Notes: generated by a model not told the origin, from the sequence alone. A DNA stretch of 17,923 bases from Oscillospiraceae bacterium (GCA_017848205.1 JAGDDO010000196.1:1-17923); one strand, 5' to 3'; shown: positions 1 through 6,333, counted from the first letter of the stretch. Numbers and translations are program-made.

Positions 1-483
1 GCTGTTACACTGAAGATAATTGAAAGAAGCGAGATACCGCATGAAGTATCGGAAGTTCTCGGCGATACAAACAGCAGTATTATAAATGCTCTTATTTCAG
101 ATATTATCGTAAACAGCTATGACTGTCCTTATCTGACCATATCACCTGATATCTATTCAGCGATGAAAGGATTGCTTAAGTTCAATTACGAGAGAATTTA
201 CAAGAATCCTTCAATAAAGGATGAGGATTCGAAACTCCGCAACATGTTTACCGTTGTTTATGACAGATTTTATGACCAGCTGGTTTCAGGAGATCCTCAG
301 ACAGAGATATACTGCGATTATTTGAGCTCATACAATCCTGAGTATTTCAGAAAGTATTCTGAAAACAATATGCAGGGAAGGATAGTTGTTGACTATATTT
401 CAGGTATGACAGACCGTTATTTCAATGACTGCTTTACAAAATTTATAATGCCGAAGAAATTCGGTAAAAACATTTATTCATGA
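1..483 (+). CDS. dGTPase-like HD phosphohydrolase, C-terminal part (5' end outside window)
   Basis: Frame 1 is open from the first base to a TGA at 481-483, giving about 160 residues of the C-terminal part of a protein whose start lies to the left. The spacing of motifs such as 'IINALISDIIVNSY', 'ISPDIYSAMKGLLKFNYERIY' (split here: ISPDIYSAMKGL, then FNYERIY) and 'DYISGMTDRYF' is what I recognise from the helical C-terminal half of deoxyguanosinetriphosphate triphosphohydrolase-like proteins, which hydrolyse dNTPs to nucleoside and tripolyphosphate in the cytoplasm. The HD metal-binding residues lie in the missing N-terminal half, so catalysis cannot be checked here. The internal ATG at 163 is not a real start, because the homologous reading continues upstream of it. 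A small gene starts 8 bp downstream and is probably cotranscribed. The family call is from memory of motif pattern, not from alignment. Confidence 0.72.
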   Translation, partial: AVTLKIIERSEIPHEVSEVLGDTNSSIINALISDIIVNSYDCPYLTISPDIYSAMKGLLKFNYERIYKNPSIKDEDSKLRNMFTVVYDRFYDQLVSGDPQTEIYCDYLSSYNPEYFRKYSENNMQGRIVVDYISGMTDRYFNDCFTKFIMPKKFGKNIYS

Positions 484-491
484 GGCCTTAA

Positions 492-764
492 ATGGAAAAA
501 GAAGAAAAAGTATTTGATATACCCGGCTTTACGTATTTTGCCGAGAAAAATAATTACACCGGCAGCGTGGCCAATACCTTCAATTATAAAATAGTAAACG
601 GTGATGTGCTTACTGTTACCGTATGGATGGGAAAGTTTTGTCTTGCCAAAACTTCAGAGGAAGACATAGTCGATGTGAAGGAGTTTGAAAAAACGCCTGA
701 AGGACTTGAAGAACTGAAATCATGGCTTGAAGCAGAACTGGAAAAGAAAAAGGACGATATATAA
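492..764 (+). CDS. small conserved-looking hypothetical protein (90 aa)
   Basis: I do not recognise this gene. It encodes a 90-residue soluble acidic protein with no signal peptide or membrane segment. Residues 1-60 look like a small beta-rich domain (FDIPGFTYF..., then VNGDVLTVTVWMGKF), and residues 65-90 form a charged helix rich in Glu and Lys. The ATG lies 8 bp after the stop of the dGTPase-like gene. The ribosome site is weak (GAGG at 483-486, overlapping the upstream stop), so translation may be coupled to the upstream gene. The gene ends 7 bp before a terminator-like hairpin. Codon use resembles its neighbours, which supports a real gene. Confidence 0.65.
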   Translation: MEKEEKVFDIPGFTYFAEKNNYTGSVANTFNYKIVNGDVLTVTVWMGKFCLAKTSEEDIVDVKEFEKTPEGLEELKSWLEAELEKKKDDI

Positions 765-771
765 GTAATAA

Positions 772-804
772 AAATGCCTCTGTCGCCGATGGACAGAGGC
801 ATTT
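772..804. terminator. bidirectional intrinsic terminator between convergent genes
   Basis: A perfect 13-bp stem (772-784 with 792-804, core GCCTCTGTC/GACAGAGGC) has a 7-nt loop. On the minus strand it is followed by a run of five T residues, which makes it a good terminator for terD. On the plus strand the T-run is shorter, but it can end the dGTPase-like unit. Confidence 0.8.
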
Positions 805-807
805 GTT

Positions 808-841
808 ATAGTGAACGTCAGAATATTCTCTCGTTTACTAT
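808..841. repeat. hairpin repeat copy 1 (GTGAACGTCAGA type)
   Basis: A 10-bp stem (808-817 with 832-841, one G-U pair) carries the sequence GTGAACGTCAGA at 811-822. Near-identical 12-mers start hairpins at 8342 and 10850, so this looks like a recurrent intergenic hairpin. It lies between the terminator at 772-804 and the terD stop codon. Confidence 0.5.
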
Positions 842-871
842 ATGTGTTTGTTTTTATATGTGTTTGTTTTT
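840..871. repeat. 16-bp perfect tandem duplication next to the terD stop
   Basis: The 16-mer ATATGTGTTTGTTTTT occurs twice head to tail (840-855 and 856-871), ending 3 bp before the terD stop codon. It looks like a replication-slippage duplication in the 3' untranslated region. No function is visible. Confidence 0.8.
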
Positions 872-873
872 TA

Positions 874-1455
874 TCAGCCTGCGTTAAGACCGTAGTTGGA
901 ACAGAGTGATGCAAGACCGCCTGTGAAGCCGCTTCCTACAGCACAGAATTTCCATTCGCCGTTGTGTCTGTAAAGTTCGCCTACTACAAGACATGTTTCA
1001 ATTGAGAAGTCTTCGCAGAGATCGTATCTGATGAGTTCAACGCCTGTAGCTTCATCGAGGATACGGATGTAAGCGTTTGATACCTGACCGAAGTTCTGCT
1101 GTCTTGTTTCATAGTCATGTATTGTAACAGTGAAAGCGATCTTTTCGATGTTGGCAGGTACTGTTGCAAGATTTACCTTGATCTGTTCGTCATCGCCGTC
1201 GCCTGCACCTGTGAGGTTGTCGCCCATGTGGCATACAGAACCGCATTCTGACTTGAGATTGTTGTAGAAGATAAATGATGAATCTGAAGGCGCTTTACCG
1301 GAAGCATCGAGCAGGAAAGCTGATGTATCGAGGTCGAAGTCTGAGCCTCCGTCATATTTATTAACGTCCCAGCCGAGTCCTACGATTACCTTCTGAAGAC
1401 CCGGGTTTGTTTTTGTAAGATCAATTTTCTGACCCTTCTGAAGTGAAATGGCCAT
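874..1455 (-). CDS. terD: TerD-family calcium-binding stress protein
   Basis: This encodes a 193-residue protein, the full usual length of TerD/TerE/CABP1-type proteins. The N terminus ([15 protein letters not shown]) and the acidic calcium-site segments DFDLD (residues 39-43) and GDGDDEQI (85-92) are characteristic, as are [18 protein letters not shown] (66-83) and the C-terminal [10 protein letters not shown] region. Family members bind Ca2+ and are linked to tellurite resistance, phage or colicin resistance and general envelope or oxidative stress. The protein is cytoplasmic, with no signal peptide. The start is supported by GGAGGAAT ending 5-6 nt upstream on the minus strand. It stands alone here: no terA, terB, terC or terZ is adjacent. 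Four Cys residues in the second half (including C71 and C75) are worth noting. Because the subfamily (TerD, TerE or TerZ) cannot be separated by eye, the symbol is approximate. Confidence 0.93.
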   Translation of the reverse strand: MAISLQKGQKIDLTKTNPGLQKVIVGLGWDVNKYDGGSDFDLDTSAFLLDASGKAPSDSSFIFYNNLKSECGSVCHMGDNLTGAGDGDDEQIKVNLATVPANIEKIAFTVTIHDYETRQQNFGQVSNAYIRILDEATGVELIRYDLCEDFSIETCLVVGELYRHNGEWKFCAVGSGFTGGLASLCSNYGLNAG

Positions 1456-1529
1456 GATGATTCCTCCTTTGTGTTCGTGTTTTATAGTGTAGCTGCTGTT
1501 CCATTCCTTGTGTGAAACAGTATAATGTA

Positions 1530-1558
1530 ATTATACATTGTTACGGCCCTAAAGTCAA
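1530..1558 (-). promoter_or_regulatory. terD promoter (sigma-A type)
   Basis: On the minus strand, TTGACT (1553-1558) and TATAAT (1530-1535) are separated by exactly 17 bp. Transcription would start near 1523, leaving a leader of about 68 nt before terD. Confidence 0.8.
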
Positions 1559-1808
1559 TTACTTTTTATATATATTGTACATCGTGAAAAATGAAATAAG
1601 CAATTTTCATTAGTGACTACTAATCAAAAATTGCTGTTCATCGTTTCAATTATTGTGATTGCATTGTTGAAAATATGATATTTAAAACATCAGACTTGTG
1701 CGAATTTTATAATAAGATATTCAACTGCAGAAGGAATATTAGTCATCGTTCACATGATGTATAAAATCAACTCGTAAAAATATTACCTACATCGGTAAAG
1801 ATAATGCA

Positions 1809-1837
1809 TTCCATAAGAGCGATAAATGAGCTATAAT
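1809..1837 (+). promoter_or_regulatory. candidate promoter of the sugar ABC operon
   Basis: A perfect TATAAT (1832-1837) lies about 62 bp before the binding-protein start. The hexamer 17 bp upstream (TTCCAT) is a poor -35, which may indicate an activator-dependent or repressed promoter. Inverted repeats flank it at 1783-1798 and 1842-1855. Confidence 0.4.
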
Positions 1838-1899
1838 TGAAACATCAAGAGATGTGAAAAATGACAAAATAATTTCACAAACAGGAGGAATTTTATATT

Positions 1900-3219
1900 A
1901 TGAAAATCAGAAGAATTTTAAGCGGAATCGCAGCTGCCGCTCTTATGGCAGCAGTAGTAACAGGATGCGGCCCGGCTGCAAGTACAGACAATTCACAGGC
2001 TGGCAGCGATCCAAGCAGCAATGCAGGTAATGACGCTGCTAAGGAAACAACTATCACACTCTGGAGCATTGCTACAGAAAGTGACTCATTCCACACAGCT
2101 TATGCTGATGCTATCAAGGACTTTGAATCAGCACATCCTGGTGTAAAGGTTGTTCACGAAACATTTGAAAATGAGTCATACAAGACAAAGATCAAGTCAG
2201 CAGTAGCAGCCAACGAACTTCCTGATGTCTTCTACACATGGGCAGGCGGCTTCTCTCAGCCATTCGTTGATTCAGGCAAGGTTCTTGACCTTACAAGCTA
2301 CTACGGCAACTATAAGGAAGACCTTTCAGAAGCAGCTGTTGCAAACATCACATACGACGGAAAGGTTTACGGTTCAACAATCGTAACTCCAGTATCTGCA
2401 ATGTGGTACAACCAGAAGATCTTCAAGGAGAATAACCTTGAAGCTCCGGCAACATGGGATGATTTTGTAAATGTATGCACAACACTTAAGGCTGCAGGCG
2501 TAACACCTATCGCTACAAGTGCTAAGGACAAGTGGGTTCTTGCAATGCTTCACGATGGTCTTACACTTAAGTCTGTAGGTCCTGAAAAGCTTCAGAAGAC
2601 ACTCCTCAAGCAGGGCGGTTCTTACTCAGATCCTGACTTCCTTCTCTCAGCTCAGAAGATCAAGGAGCTCTCTGACATCGGTGCATTTATAGACGGTGCT
2701 GCAGCACTTTCAAACGACGAAGCAAGTGCTGAATTCTATGCAGGCAAGGCAGCTATGTACTTCACAGGAAGCTGGATGGGTGGTTCTATTATGACAGACG
2801 CTGCTGATCCAACTGACTTCTCAGTAGCTCCTATCCCTGTTGTAAACGACAAGAATGCTAAGATCACAGACTTCATGGGCGGCGGCGCTGACTCACTCAT
2901 GGTTTCTGCTTCTACAAAGGATGCTGACCTCTCAGCTGAATTTGCTTTCGAAGTAACAAAGGGCATTTCAAAGTACGCTTACCTCTCAGGTGCTGGTATC
3001 CCTGCATGGAAGGTAAACTATGATGATTCTACAGTACCTGAACTTACAAAGAAGGTTGCAGAATACGCTAACGGCGCTACATCATTCACACTCTGGTTCG
3101 ATACACTTCTTGAATCAGAAGATGCTAACGAATACCTTGCTCTCCTCCAGAAGCTCTACTTAGGTTCAATCACACCTGAAGACTTCCAGAAGGAAATGGC
3201 AGCTCAGCTTGAAAAATAA
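1900..3219 (+). CDS. carbohydrate ABC transporter substrate-binding lipoprotein
   Basis: This encodes a 439-residue extracellular solute-binding protein of family 1 (MalE/MsmE/UgpB type). The lipoprotein signal peptide has basic residues at 2-5, a hydrophobic stretch at 8-20 and the lipobox VTGC, with Cys23 as the lipidated residue. A Ser/Asn/Ala-rich linker follows (residues 24-48). The mature domain begins with ITLWSIATES and has the family-typical AIKDFESAHPGVKV, DVFYTWAGG, AMWYNQKIF and GKAAMYFTGSW segments. It captures a sugar or oligosaccharide outside the membrane and hands it to the two downstream permeases; the sugar cannot be named from sequence. The start is fixed by AGGAGGA at 1883-1889. 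Codon choice is strongly biased (GCA, ACA, AAG, CTT), suggesting high expression. A strong hairpin separates it from the permease genes. Confidence 0.93.
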   Translation: MKIRRILSGIAAAALMAAVVTGCGPAASTDNSQAGSDPSSNAGNDAAKETTITLWSIATESDSFHTAYADAIKDFESAHPGVKVVHETFENESYKTKIKSAVAANELPDVFYTWAGGFSQPFVDSGKVLDLTSYYGNYKEDLSEAAVANITYDGKVYGSTIVTPVSAMWYNQKIFKENNLEAPATWDDFVNVCTTLKAAGVTPIATSAKDKWVLAMLHDGLTLKSVGPEKLQKTLLKQGGSYSDPDFLLSAQKIKELSDIGAFIDGAAALSNDEASAEFYAGKAAMYFTGSWMGGSIMTDAADPTDFSVAPIPVVNDKNAKITDFMGGGADSLMVSASTKDADLSAEFAFEVTKGISKYAYLSGAGIPAWKVNYDDSTVPELTKKVAEYANGATSFTLWFDTLLESEDANEYLALLQKLYLGSITPEDFQKEMAAQLEK

Positions 3220-3286
3220 TTTAACTTTCCAATTCTTCATTAAAAATAAATTCTAATCTGAATTTTCCTTGAAATCCTTACAATAA

Positions 3287-3330
3287 TATCATAGTACTGA
3301 CCGGTTTCCCAGCCGGTCAGTGCTATGATA
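3287..3330 (+). promoter_or_regulatory. intra-operon hairpin between binding-protein and permease genes
   Basis: An 18-bp stem with one G-U pair (3287-3304 with 3313-3330, core ACTGACCGG/CCGGTCAGT) and an 8-nt loop is not followed by a T-run. It therefore looks like an mRNA-stabilising or partially attenuating structure rather than a full terminator. Such hairpins after binding-protein genes commonly give the binding protein a higher yield than the permeases. Confidence 0.65.
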
Positions 3331-3362
3331 AAGGGTTATTATCTCGTAAAGGCAGGTCTTAT

Positions 3363-4256
3363 ATGGAAAGCATAAGAAAAAATAAACTGGCTATAACAGT
3401 GTTTATGCTGCCGGCAGTGATCCTGTTTGCTGGAATCATTATAATTCCTATTATAATGTCTTTCATCTACAGCCTTCAGGACTGGAACGGTATCACAGAA
3501 CCGAAGTTTATCGGTTTTGATAACTACATTGAACTTTTTACAAGTAAATCAGCCGGATTCCCAAAAACAACACTCAACGCTCTTCTTCTTGCAGTTCTGT
3601 CAGTTTTCATTCAGCTTCCGCTGTCACTGGCACTGGCTCTTATGATATCCAAGGGTATAAAGGGCGAGCGTTTCTTCATGACAGTCTTCTTTATTCCTGT
3701 ACTTATGTCAACAGTTGTAATCGGACAGCTCTGGCTCAAGATCTATAATCCGAATTACGGTGTTCTCAATGTACTCCTCGATAAAATAGGACTTCACAGT
3801 CTGGCTAAGACAGCATGGCTTGCTGAGCCAAAGACTGTTCTTCTTGCAGCTTTTCTTCCTAACCTCTGGCAGTATGTCGGCTATCATATGCTTCTTATGT
3901 ATGCAGGTATCAAGAGCGTATCACCTGACGTTATTGAAGCAGCGAAAATTGACGGCGCAAACGAATGGCAGATCAACACAAGGATCATCATTCCGTTACT
4001 CAAGCCTGTTATTAAGATCTGCGTTATCTTCGCGGTTACAGGTTCACTTAAAACTTTCGACCTTATTTACGTACTCACAAGAGGCGGCCCGGACCACGCA
4101 AGTGAAGTGCCGAGTACCCTCATGGTAAATATGACTTTCGATGAAAGCCGTTACGGTTACGGAAGTGCTATTGCTGTTATGATCATCTTCCTTTGCTTCT
4201 TCTTTGCTATACTGATCAAGAAAGGAATAAAAACGGAGGATTACGATGAAAAGTAA
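3363..4256 (+). CDS. carbohydrate ABC transporter permease (MalF/UgpA type)
   Basis: This encodes a 297-residue inner-membrane protein with about six membrane segments; the first is at about residues 10-34 and the last at about 268-288. It has the ABC-permease cytoplasmic loop EAAKIDGANEWQINTRIIIP (residues 192-211), which docks on the ATPase subunit. The PNLWQYVGYHMLLMYAGIK segment just before it is typical of MalF/UgpA/LacF-type proteins. It pairs with the next gene to form the sugar channel. The ATG is preceded only by a weak AGG-containing site (AAGGCAGG), in contrast to the strong site of the binding-protein gene. Its end overlaps the next gene by 11 bp, indicating translational coupling. 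Confidence 0.93.
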   Translation: MESIRKNKLAITVFMLPAVILFAGIIIIPIIMSFIYSLQDWNGITEPKFIGFDNYIELFTSKSAGFPKTTLNALLLAVLSVFIQLPLSLALALMISKGIKGERFFMTVFFIPVLMSTVVIGQLWLKIYNPNYGVLNVLLDKIGLHSLAKTAWLAEPKTVLLAAFLPNLWQYVGYHMLLMYAGIKSVSPDVIEAAKIDGANEWQINTRIIIPLLKPVIKICVIFAVTGSLKTFDLIYVLTRGGPDHASEVPSTLMVNMTFDESRYGYGSAIAVMIIFLCFFFAILIKKGIKTEDYDEK

Positions 4257-5112
4257 AAAAATAAACAAGGTGCCTGTCGGCGCGTATGTAGTCCTTCTTA
4301 TCTGGACAGTTCTCTGTGTATTTCCGCTTTACTGGATGTTCACATTCTCACTGAAGGAAAACGCTGAAATATTCGGCGAAAATGTACTTGGCCTTCCGAA
4401 AAACTGGATGTGGTCCAACTACGCGGATGCAATGCGTTCCGGTACATTAAGTACAGGACTGATGCGCGACAGTACAATACTTCTCGGATTTAAAAACAGT
4501 ATCATCGTTTCAGTGTTTACTATCGCACTGACTATCGTATGTGCACTCATGGCTTGCTATGCGCTTACAAGAATGGAATGGCGCGGACGTGATACAGCCA
4601 ACAACATTTTCATGCTTGGTCTTACACTTCCTATCCACGCAGCACTTCTTCCTGTATTCCTTATGCTCAAGTCACTCAGGATGCTTAACTCATATCAGGC
4701 ACTTATCGTACCTTACGCAGCGTTCTCGCTTGCTATGGCAATAATGATTTTCGGAAGCTTTATGGTTAATATTCCGAAGGAGCTTGAAGAGTCCGCGTGT
4801 CTTGACGGATGCGGTACATTCGGTATCTTTTTCAGGATCATTCTTCCGCTTATGAAGCCTGCTATTTCGACAGTAATTATCTTTACTTTCCTTCAGGCAT
4901 GGAACGAACTCATGTTCGCAAACATCTTCAACAGTGAAAAGCGTTTCAGCACTCTTCCTGTTGCTATCAATACATTCTTCGGTTCATATACAACCAAGTG
5001 GGGTCCGATCGGTGCAGCTCTTGTAATTGCAACTTTCCCTACACTGTTTGTATATGCGTTCATCAGCAGAAAGATCCAGGAAAGTCTTATTGCCGGTGCT
5101 ATCAAGGGATGA
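4246..5112 (+). CDS. carbohydrate ABC transporter permease (MalG/UgpE type)
   Basis: This encodes a 288-residue membrane protein, the second half of the importer channel. It has an N-terminal membrane segment (about 13-34), a long first periplasmic-type loop, about five further segments, and the conserved loop EESACLDGCGTFGIFFRIIL (residues 181-200) followed by PLMKPA. The C terminus (FVYAFISRKIQESLIAGAIKG) is the classic MalG/UgpE ending. Its ATG overlaps the upstream permease by 11 bp, with GGAGG at about 4235-4239 as the ribosome site. No ATPase gene follows, so the importer presumably borrows an MsmX/MsmK-like ATPase encoded elsewhere. No strong terminator follows either, only a weak long-loop inverted repeat (AGCACTT at 5118-5124 with AAGTGCT at 5166-5172). 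Confidence 0.93.
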   Translation: MKSKKINKVPVGAYVVLLIWTVLCVFPLYWMFTFSLKENAEIFGENVLGLPKNWMWSNYADAMRSGTLSTGLMRDSTILLGFKNSIIVSVFTIALTIVCALMACYALTRMEWRGRDTANNIFMLGLTLPIHAALLPVFLMLKSLRMLNSYQALIVPYAAFSLAMAIMIFGSFMVNIPKELEESACLDGCGTFGIFFRIILPLMKPAISTVIIFTFLQAWNELMFANIFNSEKRFSTLPVAINTFFGSYTTKWGPIGAALVIATFPTLFVYAFISRKIQESLIAGAIKG

Positions 5113-5190
5113 TTTAAAGCACTTACTTGTCAACTTGCACAATGAATGTTTTTTCTAATTGCATAAAGTGCTGAACTTTGTTATGAACGG

Positions 5191-5219
5191 TTGACAAATC
5201 AGTGACGATGCTATATAAT
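5191..5219 (+). promoter_or_regulatory. consensus promoter of the GEMM riboswitch RNA
   Basis: A perfect TTGACA (5191-5196), a 17-bp spacer and a perfect TATAAT (5214-5219) form an ideal sigma-A promoter. Transcription would start near 5226, about 36 nt before the riboswitch aptamer. Confidence 0.88.
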
Positions 5220-5261
5220 AAAAACATCAGTTAAAGATGTTTCACAAAAACATCCATACTG

Positions 5262-5346
5262 ATATTATCAGAAGGGCAAAGCATCTGAAAAGATGTGACG
5301 CAAAGCTATAGGGACTGTGGAATGTCAGCCAGCTGCAATGATAATA
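5262..5346 (+). promoter_or_regulatory. c-di-GMP-I (GEMM-I) riboswitch aptamer
   Basis: The conserved GEMM core is visible in order. AGGGCAAA (5273-5280) is followed by stem P2 with a GAAA tetraloop (ATCT-GAAA-AGAT), then GACGCAAAGC (5297-5306), then a P3-like arm. An enclosing P1 pairs ATTATCA (5264-5270) with TGATAAT (5339-5345). This matches the class I cyclic-di-GMP sensor; some GEMM variants bind cyclic GMP-AMP instead, which I cannot exclude. A hairpin AACATC..GATGTT (5223-5242) precedes it and an intrinsic terminator follows 55 nt after P1. The sequence ACTGTGG in the P3 region (5314-5320) can pair with the terminator's 5' arm, which suggests a transcription-termination switch. No protein gene follows. 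Confidence 0.88.
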
Positions 5347-5400
5347 AATACTTTAAATTAGTATTTACTACGTATTGCACAGACACTGATAAATGAGAAT

Positions 5401-5430
5401 AACCCACAGTATTCGTACTGTGGGTTTTTT
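5401..5430 (+). terminator. riboswitch expression-platform terminator
   Basis: A perfect 11-bp stem (AACCCACAGTA, 5401-5411, with 5416-5426) is closed by a UUCG tetraloop and followed by a T-run to 5430. Its 5' arm (CCACAGT, 5404-5410) is complementary to 5314-5320 in the aptamer. Confidence 0.92.
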
Positions 5431-5449
5431 GATTTTACAGGCTGATAAA

Positions 5450-5856
5450 ACGGATTATATGGGAACCGTGAAATGGGGTCTATGGTATAAGAACAGTTTC
5501 GTTGGGGGACGGGACAGTTCAATTGATTATTGGGTATTTCGTTGATGAAAAAAGGGGAAGAAGACAAAGTCTTGTTGGGGGACAGGACTTGTCACCGGGA
5601 CTATTGAGGATCACTTCTGCTGGGGAAAGCGTCGGAATTGTGATAGTGTTGTTGGGGAACAATGTTATTGCGGATTATTGCGAGGCAGACCGGTGGGGTG
5701 CAGAAAAAGAAATAGTTACAGGGGAAATGATATAGGCTGATGAGGATTTCTGATCGGCGGGGCGATATGAGATAGTTTTTGTTGGGGAACAATTACTTAA
5801 GGATTATTGGAAGGATCGGCCGGGGTATTTAAGGAAAATGGGGATAAAATCACGAG
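5450..5856 (+). repeat. degenerate tandem array of G-rich ~60-78 bp units
   Basis: No convincing ORF lies here; instead the same pattern recurs. Units begin near 5498, 5571, 5649, 5715 and 5775, with a partial one at 5450. The unit core is GTTGGGG(G)RAC, then 15-17 nt, then GATTATTG, then about 20 nt, then a GGGG run. The two best copies share GTTGGGGAACAAT (5653-5665 and 5780-5792), GGATTATTG and a CGG..GGGG block. The plus strand is markedly G-rich over C. The array lies directly downstream of the riboswitch terminator and ends at the terminator at 5857-5900, so it may be the body of a non-coding RNA of about 430 nt, or the decayed remains of something once controlled by the riboswitch. ORFs in the array (for example a TTG-start frame at 5502-5735) lack ribosome sites and follow the repeat rather than a protein pattern. 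Confidence 0.65.
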
Positions 5857-5900
5857 AAAAAATAAGATGCATCATTTTTATGTGATGCATCTTATTTTTT
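5857..5900. terminator. strong bidirectional intrinsic terminator
   Basis: A perfect 18-bp inverted repeat (5857-5874 with 5883-5900; core AAGATGCATCA/TGATGCATCTT) has an 8-nt loop and A/T runs on both outer sides, so it can terminate on both strands. It ends the minus-strand gene at 5903 and any transcript through the repeat array. Confidence 0.93.
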
Positions 5901-5902
5901 AT

Positions 5903-6229
5903 TTATTTCTTTTTTGGAATGTATATCTGAGTGATCATATCACCGTTTATAAGGCGTACATTGTTCTTTTCCTCAACCTTGATCCAGTTGTCCTTTACAG
6001 CGATCACGTTTGCCTTAAAACCGCTGAGTTCACCTTCGACGCAGATAATAACTTCTTTTCCGATGCATTCATTGAGCATTTCCAGTGGCATAGTTCTTTT
6101 TACCCCTTTCTTTTTCATTCGAATATTCTTTTTGATTATTATTTTTCTTCTTCTGTCTCTGCTGAGGATCACACATAATCCAATGAGAACAGCAAAAAAT
6201 ATATACCAGTGTGACGGAATGGTAAACAC
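5903..6229 (-). CDS. small hypothetical protein with N-terminal membrane anchor and Sm-like C-terminal domain
   Basis: I do not recognise a named gene. The long form has 108 residues: a membrane segment at about 8-22 (WYIFFAVLIGLCVIL), a very basic stretch (about 24-45), then a small beta-rich domain (about 50-105) beginning MLNECIGKEVIICVEG. That domain resembles short conserved Sm-like domains of unknown function found in Clostridia. The start is uncertain. The GTG at 6227-6229 sits only 1 nt from AGGAGG, while an ATT codon (6218-6220) is at ideal distance. A third option is the ATG at 6089-6091, preceded by AAAGGGG, which would give a 62-residue soluble form. A good promoter lies upstream at 6282-6310, and the leader is short enough for the long form. 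It is monocistronic and ends at the terminator at 5857-5900. Confidence 0.7.
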   Translation of the reverse strand: MFTIPSHWYIFFAVLIGLCVILSRDRRRKIIIKKNIRMKKKGVKRTMPLEMLNECIGKEVIICVEGELSGFKANVIAVKDNWIKVEEKNNVRLINGDMITQIYIPKKK

Positions 6230-6281
6230 CTCCTGAGAAATGAACAGCTTAAAACCTGATAATTCCTTTTCTCAGTTTAAC

Positions 6282-6310
6282 AGTATATCATAAACAGTAG
6301 TTAAAGTCAA
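6282..6310 (-). promoter_or_regulatory. promoter of the small membrane-anchored gene
   Basis: On the minus strand, TTGACT (6305-6310), a 17-bp spacer and TATACT (6282-6287) match sigma-A promoters. It is divergent from the lipoprotein promoter, and the two -35 boxes are only about 24 bp apart. Confidence 0.8.
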
Positions 6311-6333
6311 ATTAAAATTGTGAAATTGCTGTA

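Larger units (their letters stand above)
1456..1899. other. intergenic region with divergent promoters and inverted repeats
   Basis: These 444 bp separate the minus-strand terD gene from the sugar ABC operon and hold no credible ORF. They contain the terD promoter (1530-1558) and an AT-rich imperfect hairpin at 1600-1634 (arms GCAATTTT..ATTAGT and ACTAAT..AAAATTGC). A short inverted repeat TTACC-6-GGTAA lies at 1783-1798. A candidate -10 for the ABC operon sits at 1832-1837, followed by the inverted repeat ACATC-AAGA-GATGT at 1842-1855. The inverted repeats are possible operators, but no regulator gene is adjacent. Confidence 0.6.

Noticed and set aside
1635..1650. A possible catabolite-response (cre) site on the minus strand, TGAAACGATGAACA
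   Set aside because: The central CG is one position off the cre consensus, so it does not fit CcpA binding.
1701..1713. A TATAAT at 1708-1713 as a second promoter of the sugar operon
   Set aside because: No -35-like hexamer lies at 16-18 bp upstream, and the region is very AT-rich, so the match is weak.
5384..5399. ACACTGATAAATGAGA resembles ACACTGATAAACGAGA at 17766-17781
   Set aside because: This is a single short AT-rich match with no shared context or structure; coincidence is likely.
5502..5735. A 77-codon TTG-start reading frame inside the G-rich repeat region
   Set aside because: It has no ribosome site, its composition follows the DNA repeat, and it does not resemble a folded protein. 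The minus-strand frames at 5358-5567 and 5601-5792 were rejected for the same reason.
5450..5856. A CRISPR array as the explanation for the repeats
   Set aside because: The repeats are too degenerate, irregularly spaced and lack constant-length spacers; no cas genes are present.
5807..6236. Plus-strand ORFs opposite the small membrane-anchored gene
   Set aside because: They cross the strong terminator or lie entirely antisense to the minus-strand gene, which has its own promoter and ribosome site.
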